Positions 20,188-31,283 of a DNA stretch of 64,000 nucleotides are shown here, piece by piece. Under the pieces are notes generated by a model, which searched no databases, was not told the origin of the DNA, and saw only the letters and a list, made by a program, of their open reading frames with translations. Source of the DNA: Rhodocollybia butyracea (lineage: Eukaryota > Basidiomycota > Agaricomycetes > Agaricales > Omphalotaceae); NCBI GenBank assembly GCA_015501585.1, contig JADNRY010000268.1:20959-84958 (forward strand), written 5' to 3'. Made by a program: the position numbers and the translations under genes. Within the stretch, counting starts at the first letter, position 1; each line of letters opens with the position of its first letter.

Positions 20188-21783
20188 TTACTCGAAGTCT
20201 TCAATAATTATACCTGAAATACACGCGTCAATAACCGAATCTGAAATTTTGTGGGTTTTTCTAAAATCATCTAAAGTCGATTTAAGACGAGAGATTTGGT
20301 CCGAGTCATAAGCCTTCAAAATGTGGGTTGGGAGGATTTCCTCGAAACGTCTCCAGTAGATTAAGAATGCTAATGAAGTCCATCCACCGATAGCAGCGAC
20401 AACCTCGGGAGATACACCAGCAATGAGTAGCTCCACTGCGCCGCCAATACGGAAAGAATGTCCATGTACGTTCATAAGACCGGCGCCTTTCCAGATCGCA
20501 TCGCAGAATTTTAGGAAAGTTGTCTTCGTCATATGCTGGGGAGCGCCGTTAGCATCCAAGAAGCCAAATAATGAGAAATCCTGAGGAACAGTGTTGTTGG
20601 CGGCAAGGTGTCTCTTCATTGCACAGAAAGGGCAAAGCACAATGAGTTCCCCAACCTGGGCTGTGCCGGTAACTGAGGCACCGAGTTCTTTAGTTGTCTT
20701 GGTCCAAGGGATATGGAAACTGACTGCGCAAGGGGAGTTGTCCGGGTTAAGTTTGAATATGATACTGGTGTTTCGACTGACATGGTACCGGGGTTCAAAA
20801 CCCATGAGGGAAGGGATGGTAAGCTCTCCTGCATGAAGATAAGAATGAATGATTAATAAGATGCAAATAATAATACATACCGAGTCTTCAGCAACCCAGA
20901 AGGCATTACAAGCAACCGCCCATATGGCGCAGTGAAAGGGGATATTAAAGTCAAGTGCAAAAAAGAGCGCTATCATATGATTCAAAGTGATAGGGTTTCT
21001 AACCGGACGACGACGGTGAGATCCGGCTTTATGGGCACCAGCGCGAGCGTAGCGGATTTTCCTTGATTCTGAAGGCCAGGGAGCTCCATGGAGGTCATGC
21101 CATGCGCGGAGCCCGGATAACCATCCTTTAACGTTGACCACCTCTCCCATATGAAACCCAATGAAACCAGCTATTAAGTCTTCACCCGCAGGCATTCGAA
21201 GATTTTCAGGTATCATCAAATTATCACAGAATTGTGTGAAACGAAGGAGGCCAGCTGCATAAGACGACTTCGAACTATCGGCAAGTGCTTCGCTCATTGC
21301 CTTGTCTCCGAGCTCAAGAACTGCGAGTGGCAGGGTGGTGGCAGCCTGGGAGCGTTTAGCAAGGGCATATGGGGTTGTCCAAGCGTGGATTCGGTGTTTT
21401 GCCTGGACGTCAGGGCGGAGCGGGTTTGGTGTAATTGAATCACCTTGCTTGTGCTTGCGCAAAGTCAGCGGGTATTTCTGTTGGATGTTGGATGTGTTTG
21501 GGACGTATTGCTGTATGCTGGATGGTTTGCTTGAACTAAGAGGAGGATCCTTGGGAATGCTGTATAATAACGAGTCATAAAGCGAGTGAGATTGATTCGG
21601 AAGTTTTGATGATGGTATGCAATTAGGATTTTCAGGCGGAGAGGCTGGTGAATCATATAGAGAGTGAGAGGGAAATGCATTGATCTGTGGTCCTTGTGGT
21701 GGACAGACGGGAAAGAAATCGAACGGCGAGTCATATAAAGAATGCATTTGAGGAAGGGAGACGCGCGGAGAATCCCTCCTCAC
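20188..21783 (-). pseudogene. Tyrosine recombinase (integrase) of Ngaro-type element
   Basis: The 531-codon minus-strand frame starts with several SHSLYDSP-like repeats in its first 100 residues, then a helical core and a C-terminal catalytic domain. The H-x-x-R box is clear (GHSFRIGG) and the terminal Tyr lies in FLIYWRR. The first catalytic Arg is problematic. An intron-like GTATGT...CAG segment sits at about 20834-20884, and the conserved R-L-G-E-L sequence is recreated across it only in a frame shifted from the upstream exon. The enzyme would join the circular cDNA to the genome. It is probably inactive unless the indel is a sequencing error. Confidence 0.8.
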
Positions 21784-21870
21784 ACTAGGATGTCCTAGTG
21801 CAGAAGATGTGGCTGTACTAAGATGAGGAACAAAGTAAATAAATGATATGAAAATGAATGATCATCATAC

Positions 21871-23651
21871 CTATGCATGAATTAGAATATCTTGAAGCTC
21901 ATCAGGGAGCGTTATAGGCGTAACCATTTTGAACTCTGGCCGACCCAAAATCCCGCGCGAGAGTGGGTCTGCCGGATTTTTTTCCGACTTGATGTAGACA
22001 AGCAAAGGCTCAATGGCCAGTGCGGCAAATATAGCAAAGGTACGGCGAACCGCGGTATTGACCCATCTGTTTGGACTACGCCCTTTAGCGAGAGCACCAA
22101 TAGTGCCATTATTATCGGAACGAATGAGTAAAAATAGATTTTTTAATCCCTCAGCTTCGAGGTATAGAGCGATGATTTCAATAGCAATAGTTTCAAGCCA
22201 GCAGATATCGCGGCCTTCGATTTTCCAGTTCGTCTTCAGTTTGAAAGCTGACCAGTGGCCACGTATCCAGATCCCAATGCCCCAATCCGTAGACGCATCT
22301 GCAAATATACCAAAATTCGAGAGAGGGCCTCAAGGGGTGAGCTGTCGGAAGTAGTTAGGACTCTTCAACATATCCAACCACCACTTGAGCTCGCTGACGA
22401 TCCCATTGGTGAGGTATTTACCCAAAGATACTTCACGGTTTCTAAAACTGCTCAGAAAATTTGAGATTGCTGGGAGGTGAGAACTACCCTCTCTGTAGAC
22501 AAATGTGATGTAACAGACGGTGCCGTGGATGGATTCCACTGCGGTCAAGGAAGCCTTTGCATTCCGGTATAGAGATAGGAAAGTCGTGATGCGGTGAATG
22601 TATTTTAAGTGTTTTTCGTCTGGAAGACTAACTCTCCTGGATGGAAAATCCCAACGGAGGCCAATAAACGTGAAAGTGAATACAAAGAATGGGTCTCCTT
22701 TCTTCTCGGGAGGGTGCCAAGGAATACCGAGATGCACAATACGTTCCAGTGCATCTTCCCGCGAATAACTGTAACCGAATTGCTTGTTTGGAATCCGAAA
22801 TACCACCAAATCATCTTCCACCTTCGCAATTGGAAATACCTTCTTGGCTCTCCAGATCTCTCTTGCAGCTGCTGAGACCATCCCCGCATTACTGCTGGCA
22901 GGTGAGTAACCGAAACCCGGGACATGGTTGAGCCAAAATTTTCCATGTGGATCTTGTGATACGAGGAAAGGTTTGTGTCGAGGATCGATTGGAATGGTAC
23001 GGTGGAATTTTTTGATATCCATTGTACAAGCTTGTGTTAAAGGAGGGGCGACCGAAACCTTGAAGATAAGGAATAAATGAAAAGATCATGACATGAAGCC
23101 CAATAGGCTGTAACACATGAAATAATAAATGTATGAATGAATGAAACATGGTACGTTGCTTCGATAGCAGTAACCCATGAAATGAATTATATTTATGAAT
23201 GATAATAAGGGAACGCCATGATAGCGAATAACCCGAATAACTTCCCACATGGGAATATGGAATGAACTAAAAAGAAATGATTTATGGAGGAAACAAGACT
23301 TACCCAATGAGCGACTTGAGATACAGTGTCGAAAGTGGTCGGGAACTTCTCTTTCTCGACATTCGAGTTAATGCTGTCAAGCCAGACACCCTCCTGGTCG
23401 AGACCGCCTTTGGATGCATTACTGCATATGCGGTATTTCGCTGGTTTACCAGGACCTTGGTCCGCTTCTGCGACTATAAGTGGTACCGAAATGAAAGGAC
23501 CGCCAAGAATACATTCAAGTGTATCTTGCGAGAAAGGACCTGATACCCGTTGTGCTTTCTCTTCCTCTGCAAGGAAATCCATGATGATTTCGGAGTGTTG
23601 CCATACCGAAGAATGATTCGCAATAATCGCTGTATGTTTGATAGGTGGCAT
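21871..23651 (-). pseudogene. Reverse transcriptase-RNase H of Ngaro-type element
   Basis: One frame runs from 23651 to 23304, is interrupted by a 245-base GT-AG intron (23059-23303), and continues from 23058. RT motifs include FISVPLIV, a YRICSN segment, TMDIKKFHRTI and FLVSQDPHGKFW. The active site reads VEDDLVVF in place of the usual x-x-DD context. An in-frame TGA at about 22328-22330 separates RT from RNase H. RNase H then continues in the same frame, with Asp in FADASTDWGIG, Glu in ETIAIEIIAL, Asp in RSDNNGTIGAL, and the NPADPLSRG motif common to these elements. It stops at TAG 21871-21873. Confidence 0.82.
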
Positions 23652-25236
23652 ATTACCTAGGGGAAAACCCTGAGATAGATAGCGGACGAGAAGAGGAAAA
23701 CAATCCGAAAGATTATACTGCTTTAAGTCGGTTTCGAAAGCAGTGGCGTTGTGATTCGGTAGAAAATCTCCCTCTCTTCAGGAGAGGCATCGATAGCTGG
23801 AGACCTGGGTATAAAACTGTCCTTGAAATCATGGAAAACAAGAGGATCTGGCAAGAAATAGTCCACAAAAGGATTAGTCGGCTCGGCAGGGACAAGAGGG
23901 GTGGCGCTCGCGAGCGGAGTGGGAGCCTCCGCATAACGAACAGATGTGGGCAAAAGCACATCCATCACCGAATTCACAGGTAACGATGGCGTTGAATCCG
24001 ACACAGATGCATTTACCTCTGTTATCTCCGTTCCTAGCTCGGATAACGCCTGTACCCCGTTCCAAATCACAGAAGGGAAAGACTCCATGTACGCCTGAGT
24101 CTTTTTCTTGTAAGACATGTCCCTTCCTACCACATCCGATGCATCTCGGTTCCGGAAGGACGACCCGAGTGCGGTCTGGAAAGGACTTCCTGGCCTCCGT
24201 GCTAGGAGCGAGAGTGGAGGTCGAGGCTGAAGCTGAATACAACACAGAGTTGTATGAGTTTTTCCCACCAGAGTGGGTGTAAGAAGAGAAGGACTGTTTT
24301 GCCTCAGCGAGAATCCGATAAGCTGAAGCTTCCCCCTTGACCTGGGACCATTGGCTGTTATAATATGATTCGGGGAAGCTCTCGTTGTGATCATGGTGGC
24401 TAGCACACATCTTGATTTCTCTCGGGAGCCAAAGGTTGAAATACTTCTTGGATTCGCATTAGTTCTTGAAGAAGCCAAAATGATACTTGAAAAACTTCGG
24501 CCGCGGGCTTTCGGGGTCGCCACCATAGCGTTGGAACTCGAATGCAAAATACTGGTGAGTAGCTTCGATCCACTGGTTATAGAGGAGATCCTCGTCCTTC
24601 AGAGGGCCAATGTCCTTTTCATCCTTCAATTTCTTCGCGATGTCGTCGATGTCAATAACATAAGTCTTTGTTGTCATACCTGGGACCCTGTACTGTTTAT
24701 AGAGATGGATTTTACTGATGATTTTTTCGGCGGTTGGTGGGTAAAAGAATGCAAGAGGAAAGACATAGTGGTGGCATGCGGTTTCGAAAAAACGCATCTG
24801 GAAAAACGATGCGTATGGGTGCAGCTGCACTTCGAGTAACAAGTTGGACAGGTGGTTCCGGGCCTGCAAAAATAGAAGCTTGGCCCTGGCGGTCAGTGGC
24901 TCCTGCAGAGGTATTCAACTTCTCTTTCTCGTCTTCTTCATTAGCTTTCCTCATCTCCACAATAGCATGAGAGCCCAAGATTGGCATGAGTTCTGTGAAG
25001 ATCGTGGGGTCCTTCCTAAGGCCGTCAAAAACTTTGTCATCAATGGATATAGTGGATTCCACATCCGAGATATCCATATCCACTTCCACTGGCCGTCTCG
25101 GAGGTGCGGCACCTGGAATAGTGTCTGCCATAGCCTGCGTGTGTTTAGCACGTGCTAGTTCTCTCTCCAGAAACTTTTCCCTGCGGCTATCGTTACACGC
25201 AGTAATTTCCACGTTCTTCTTCAAGATTGTCTTCAA
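23652..25236 (-). pseudogene. Gag-like ORF of Ngaro-type element, broken
   Basis: The order on the minus strand is an N-terminal polar part (25236 on), a central conserved block around FETACHHYVFPLAFFYPP, a zinc-finger-like Cys/His segment at 24000-24130 (CIGCGRKGH, then C-x-x-C-x-x-x-H) and a linker into the RT. The frame is shifted by one base in a T run near 24790, stopped by TAA near 24460 directly after FGFFKN, and shifted again near 23745. It would package element RNA in virus-like particles. Without those lesions it would be one long frame feeding into the RT. Confidence 0.65.
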
Positions 25237-25379
25237 CGGAAGTTTTTTTCAACGCGTTGTTTACTTCCGGGGATATATGCGTCCGTTTGGTGCGAGTCGA
25301 CCGGTCGAAAGAAGAGTCGTGAGGTTGGAAGCGTTTGAGAAGCCTTGGTGGTGCAGAGTTGTCCGTCATCTCGAGGAAA

Positions 25380-25530
25380 GAGCTTTTTAGAAGTAAAGTG
25401 TTTGGACGACGTTGGCGACGTTGAGAATCGGTTTGAGTTCAGCGTAAGGGGCTTAACGATGTGATAAGATGCCGATTCTCACGTCTGCCTATCTTATCCT
25501 TCAATAAGCGCCTTTAGCACTTATCTCGGA
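25380..25530 (-). repeat. Ngaro terminal repeat A1
   Basis: The 151-base 5' repeat of the element. It ends CTCGGA, after which host sequence AATTCTGAG resumes without duplication. Confidence 0.9.
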
Positions 25531-26760
25531 AATTCTGAGTATAGATATGGGTGGCTGGAGAAGGTGTGCACATGAGTGGCTTCAGTTTTCAAAGCGACAG
25601 ATGTGTGTCAAAGTGATCTACACGTGCTCGTGAGATGATCGATGCGTTTCTGCTTGTCATCGCATTGGGCACTATCTTCATATGCAAGAAGTGCAGCTCT
25701 GGAGGCTCATGTATTTTGTGATGCGTCATAATGCATATCTCGACACACTTTGGCCGTATACTGTGGGGGCTTTGCTGGTCCCGGATGATTTGCCGCCTGT
25801 ATTTGTGGATCTACGCAATTATACTCAGCCTATGAGCTCTAGATCTGGGGCCCATAGACACTGGTCAATGGCGGAGTCTGCTGGAAAGCAGATAGCTTGG
25901 AATTGGAGGAATATAGTTTACAGGTCGAGTTTGCACAGGGATATGTGGTGCTGGATGCTTTAATGTGAGTGATGCATTCCTTGTGTGCATTGAGAGTGTT
26001 GCTAAGATTATTTTCGGTTACATATACGTCTGATGATACTACATCCACCATACCAACAGCAACCTCCTCTTCTGCAGCTGGAGCGTCAATTTATGTATCG
26101 CCGTACAGGCGTCTTAATCTAATGCTCTAGTTGTTCTTGGAGCGGTGCTTGGTGTCCGAGTGGACCTTAAAGGAATTGTAGTACTGACCATTATCACTGT
26201 AAATTATTGGCTGCCAGGTTTGCACGTTTGTTTGGCACCCCCAGACAAAATGAGGAACACCAGGATGGACGGAGTGTAATGTCTTCCGCTTATATCCACA
26301 GTAATGAACATCGTGGTCACAACTAGCACCATTCCAGTCCGGCCTCCACCTAGATTAAGTAGGAAGTCAACCTTCAGTATCACAGTCTACCATAACCACC
26401 GCCTCTCTTAATACCCAGACGGCCCCAGGCCGCCCTCCGCTTCCTTCACTCATCACTAAACAGTTAACCCCCACCCACACTAAAGAAGACGTCCGTTGGC
26501 TATATGGAAAGGCAAATTCATGCTTTCCCCGGTGTCCAAACAATTCACACCAGCGGTGGTCCCCATACCCAGAGCACATCAACTGCGGACTCTGCGATGT
26601 CATCATTGTTCCCAAGCCAATTTACAAGGATGGTTGTGGGATGGTATCTGGACAACAATGTCATTGTAATATGCCAATCCTATTACAGAGCAACCCGCCT
26701 GAGCTACGGAAGTGGCTAGAGGTTAGAGGCATGAGGAGATTTTGACAAGCAGGAACCTCG
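25531..26760 (+). pseudogene. T-module fragment, copy 1 (single-span membrane protein remnant)
   Basis: The sequence parallels 30420-31283 with 34396-34710, and 42540-42980 with 44764-45600. Recognisable pieces are a Ser/Ala-rich segment near 26055, a hydrophobic segment near 26140-26210 and a tail piece near 26450-26720 with the VPKPIYKDG motif. Intron-like breaks and stops interrupt it. Probably a type I membrane protein gene in origin; no family recognised. Confidence 0.4.
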
Positions 26761-27717
26761 TGTCCGTTTCAGCTGGCGTGCGTCTACAATTAGTTCATCG
26801 GCGGTTATGTTCAGTTGGTGCGACGCAGGAAAGAAGAATTGGCAGGGTCAGTGGCGAATGTAGGGAATAACTGTGCCAGGTATCTGACTGGCGACGGTTT
26901 GTTCTGTCCTTTAAACTTGTTGTCTGACCAGCCCAAACTCAAATCTCTCGGCGCACACATCGTTCAAGTCGACCTACCAATCCTTGCCATTTTAAACAGT
27001 ACTCAACGCCGCAAAACGCATCTAGGCCGTGGTGGGAGGTTTCCGAAAACAAGGGAAGAGGCGTGACTGTGAGTGAGACTGAACATTGCTCATGGAATTC
27101 TCTAGATTTCGCAAGTTACATGCGTCCGTGTTGCATGACTTCTACTACAAATTCTGCCCCCGAAGGTCCTACAGCGCGTCGGCTACTACATCTTCTTTGA
27201 CATGTCTCCCTTTCTGTTCATTCCGGTAAGGTGGTGTAACATCTTTTTCATGCTGCAAGTTATCTTCCCTCATTCACAGTCAATGTTCAGTACTTCAGTT
27301 CGAGGCATGGATTATGACGGCGATAATATTGTTCAAGTCAAACGTGTCAAAGCAGAATGAATGTCTACTTTGTACATCACCATAACCAACTTTCCTCTTC
27401 ATCTCCTCACCCTTCAAGCTTCAAGTTTCATTGGCACAGTCTGTCTGTCCCTTCCAACAAGTTATCTTCCTCCGCACACGAGTTATCTTCCTCCGCACAC
27501 AGGCTACTCATACCAGGTCAATTTTCCTCTAATCAACTGGCACAGTCTGTCCAAGTCTGTCCCTTCCAACGAGTTATCTTCCTCCGCACACAGATTACTC
27601 ATAGATCAATTTTCCTCTAATCACTAGGACACGGATTGGTGAAAGCCGATGTTATATTGGAGTGTATCTTCCTCTGGCGGTCGCGGCGCTTCGTAGTCCT
27701 CAATCCAATCCTGTGTA
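26761..27717 (+). pseudogene. P-module fragment, copy 3, left part
   Basis: CT-rich sequence related to 13100-13600 and 55020-55460, split by the MITE at 27718. A short direct duplication around TTATCTTCCTCCGCACAC occurs at 27460-27600. No long frame. Confidence 0.4.
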
Positions 27718-28388
27718 CTCGGGCCCCCGGAAAGTAACGGTCTGGGTATTTTTTGGCAATATCTCAGCAACAACCTGACATTTTGACTAGGTCCAAGTTG
27801 TGGACTTGAACTATAGTACATTTCTGGCTTTTTGAGATAGATAAATAGATGTGGACGTGAGAAATGAATTCCATATAAGGAATTCTTAAAAATCCCAAAA
27901 ATCTACAGCGTGAAATAATTTTTTTGGGAACAAACCATGTCCACTATTAGAAAGAGCAACATCGAAAATGGTAGGTACCAGGTTTACCTCAGTGAAATGG
28001 ACAAATCAGATGCTACAATTTGAGTGCCAATTTTGCCTGATTTTGCCTATTTTAGCGTATTTTGGCAATTTTAGGGCAACTTTGCAGGTTGATAGGGAGG
28101 TCAAATAAGAGGATTTCTTTAGTGTTAAAATTGGAACAACCATTTTCGATGCTGCTCTTTCCAATGGTGAACATGGCTTATCCCCAAAAAAATTATCTTA
28201 TGCTGTAGATTTTTGGGATTTTTAAGAATTCCTTATATGGAATTCATTTCTCACATCCACATCTACTTATCTATCTCATAAAGCCAGGAATGTACTATAG
28301 TTTAACTCCACAAGACCTAGTCAAAATGTTAGGTCGTTGCTGAGATATTTCCAAAAAAGACCCAGACCGTTACTTTCCGGGGCCTGAG
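27718..28388. mobile_element. Palindromic MITE with TA target duplication
   Basis: Two arms of about 265 bases (27718-27982 and 28124-28388) are inverted copies with roughly 85-90% identity by eye, around a centre of about 140 bases. The ends are CTCGGG and CCTGAG. TA flanks both sides (27716-27717, 28389-28390). The paralogous empty site at about 55475 reads TGTGTATG with one TA. There is no coding capacity. TA duplication suggests mobilisation by a Tc1/mariner-type transposase. Confidence 0.88.
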
Positions 28389-28390
28389 TA

Positions 28391-29324
28391 TATGGATGAA
28401 TATAGAAATGAATCTGTCTGATCTCTAGGACTGGGATTGATGGAAGCCGGCATTATGCATTATCCTGAAGTGGATTTGGTCGCGACTCTGTAGAGCAAGT
28501 CTGACGATGTGTGATTTGGAGGTCATTAATTCGACCCTAGGTATTGGAAGTACATACATTGTCAGGGACTTCCCCGCTTCCTCGCTTCTGCTCCTTCCTC
28601 TGTCACTTGTTCATATCACCCCTCCTCACAGATGTATATATGCTCCGCCGGCCTTGCTAAACACTTGGGCACACGCTGGTTTGCCGGAATGAAGAAACCT
28701 GCTTCTGCCGTTGGTGAGTCTCTGTTGATACATCTCACTGTCGCGTTTTCCGGTACTCATATAATGGGATTACTATGACAATTCAAGTTTCCGCAAAACC
28801 TGCGAGCAGTGTTTGAAGGGAAGGAATGTCTGCTGCCAATTTGGCATTTCCAAATCACTCTACTACTTCAAACTTCAAGTTGTAGTAGTACGGCAGTTTA
28901 TTTTGTCACTGCCTCTGGACCAGTAGCTTTGGAAGGCGGATGATGATAGGGCGATTGAAGATAACGGAGCTACTGGTACCGGTGAAAACTTGGTAACAAG
29001 TCTTCTTTCCATCTCTCATGTCCTGAAACTCCTTTGCGTTCCTGTGGTATCGACAGCGGGGCATTCGGCGAGTGAGCCTTGCTGGTATTTAATCCCTGTA
29101 GCTTGGTATAAGCGCAACAAACCCTCGAGTGGCTGGTTGTGTTCCTGTTGGCCGTGCATGGTGTGGGTGCTCTGAGAGTAACTGGTACATATTAGAAGGA
29201 TTTACTCGTAACTTGATTGAATTGATTGACTATTCTGCCAGTATCATACCATTCAATGTTGACGCCAGTACTTTCTTTACTTTAACTACCGAACATCTAA
29301 TTATCACGTAGAGAGAAAGTGTGC
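28391..29324 (+). pseudogene. P-module fragment, copy 3, right part
   Basis: Continues the P module after the MITE, parallel to 13560-14290 and 55460-56150: a Leu/Ser-rich piece near 28570-28690, an LLQTSSC-like piece near 28870, and the AGWL/WVGAL pieces near 29130-29180. Stops and frameshifts throughout. Confidence 0.35.
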
Positions 29325-30420
29325 TCAATTATAATTGCAGAAGATATCGGGCAACACCGGAAAGGTGAGTTTCTGTAGATCATATATACAACTACTATCA
29401 TATGTCCCTCGGGTTCCTCCTAAGCAATGAAGATACAGGTGTACTGGTAGAAACATCAACATGTGTATACCAAGGCAGCATGAGTGCTGCACTTGCAGCG
29501 ACGGGGATAAAGCAAGGGAGGATGTCCTTGATGTATGGAGCAATGAATGGCCAGATGTGCGAACCCATGGATATCAGGGCGATGTCAGAAGGTCACTAAC
29601 CAGACTTCAGAATAATCCCTAGTCCCAACAACCGAAAACTCACTTTGCCAGCCCAACCATAACACTAATCGCCGCCCAAAAAAAGTGCACTCCCACCACG
29701 TAATGTGTAAAGGTCCACAATGGTGGATGATAGATGATATGCCGGCGACAATGAGGGATATTGATGAGAGAAGAAAGGTTGAGAGAATAAGGAGAGCGAA
29801 TCTTGGTCTTTGAACTTGCATTTTGAGTGGTACAACAATGCAATGATGTTGGTTGTCGAGGATAGATATGTTCCAGGAGTGGTCGAAGGTTTTAAGCAGT
29901 GCATTTGCTGTAACTGGGATAACATAGCAGTGTGCCCTGTATGAAGCGACAAATGGTCGGATATGCGAACCCATGGACTGTGTAGTTATGTCAGGTTGAT
30001 GACAGAGCCAGACACGTCAGAACAATCCATAGACGCAACTACAAAAAACTCACCTCAGCATCCTGACCATAACACTAATCGCCGCCATGGATGTGCCTAA
30101 GTACACATGAAGACAGTCAGGATGTATTGTATGGATGAGATGGCAACACTGATAAGGAATAAGACTGAAAATAGAGATCCTACAGATGGATCGATGAGAT
30201 CCTGATATATGATATCTTAAGATGGCGACGGTGATAATCGATATTGATAAGGCCTTGAGGAATAAGATCGATAACAGAAAAAAGTGAACGGGAATGAGGA
30301 GAGCTTAGGTGACTCAGGAACGCCATGCATCCTTCATCCTTGGAATTGGGTACCGGGTTTTGTTGGTTGTGGAATTCTGAGGGCAGATATGGGCGGCTGA
30401 AGAGGGCATGCACATGAGCG
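29325..30420 (-). pseudogene. M-module fragment, copy 3 (hydrophobic protein remnant)
   Basis: The minus-strand frame 29585-29974 encodes a stretch with LLILSTFLLSSISLIVAGIS, a typical membrane span, preceded by PFVASYRAHCYVIPVTANAL. Related pieces lie at 18846-19250, 41832-42176 and 56518-56895. It contains the uninterrupted sequence (30363-30382) that serves as the empty site for the Ngaro-type element. Confidence 0.45.
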
Positions 30421-31283
30421 GCTTGAGCTGTCTAGTGATATCCAGTCATACCTGCCACCATTAAGAGACCTAAGACGCATTTATCTCTCACTTCATCTGC
30501 TTATTCTAATCCAACTTTGTCCTTGTGGTATTCTTCTGGCTGTTCCTTGAGAAAAAATGAGGGAAGTATAGAGCCCAAGCACCACAAAGACGGGGATGTT
30601 GAAGACCAGAGCCTACCAGAGCGTGAACTGCTGCCACTGTCAAGTGTGAAAGTGGTCTACATGTGCTCGTGAGATGATCAGCGCGTTTCTGCTTGTCAGT
30701 GCATTGGACACTATCTTCAAGTGCAGACAAAAGTGGACACCAAGGGAAACCAGAGCTTGTATATCTTGCAAGGATATGTATCAATAAACAGGTCCTAATG
30801 TATCGACATCTCAATGCACTTTGGCCTTATTCACGTGATGATAGTCAGCCTATGAGCTCTGAGATCTGGGGTCTGGGGGCCCAGATAGTAGATAGCGCAG
30901 TCTGCTGGATAGCTTGAGATTGGGGTAACATATTGTATGGGTTGAGTTTGCGCAGGGATATGTGCGGGATGCTTTGATGTGAGTGATATATCCGCTGTGG
31001 GCATTGGTGCTGTTGTTAAGATTAGGTGGTTTAGATTTACGCCTGACGATACTGCATACATCTATTATACCAACGCCAACCTCTTCTTCTGCAGCTGGCC
31101 TTCAATGTCTATTGCCGTATGAGCAGTGTCTTCCAACAGCCCAGCTGCTGTTCTCGCAACGGTTCTCGGTGTCTTAGCGGGCCTTATAGGGTTTGTATTG
31201 ACCATTATCATTGTAAATTATGACACAAAATAGCCGCTAGGCTTCTATGTCTGTGCGCTCACAAGGAACACCAGAATGGCCGG
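30421..31283 (+). pseudogene. T-module fragment, copy 2, left part
   Basis: A plus-strand segment at 31139-31231 encodes a clear membrane span (VLGVLAGLIGFVLTIIIV) followed by NYDTK. Ser/Ala-rich sequence precedes it. The module is cut at 31283 by an LTR-like insertion and resumes at 34392. Confidence 0.5.

Larger units (their letters stand above)
19499..25530 (-). mobile_element. Ngaro-type (DIRS-like) tyrosine-recombinase retrotransposon
   Basis: The coding strand is minus. Ends carry split direct repeats in the order A1 (25380-25530), genes, B1 (19887-19992), A2 (19736-19886), B2 (19499-19603), the arrangement known for Ngaro/PAT elements. The proteins encoded are a Gag-like protein, reverse transcriptase with RNase H, and a tyrosine recombinase. 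No target duplication exists: left flank TTGTGG and right flank AATTCTGAG join into the uninterrupted sequence seen in paralogous DNA at about 30363-30382 and 57291-57310. A1 and A2 differ at only one base in 151, suggesting recent insertion, yet the coding region carries several indels and a stop. Confidence 0.92.
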
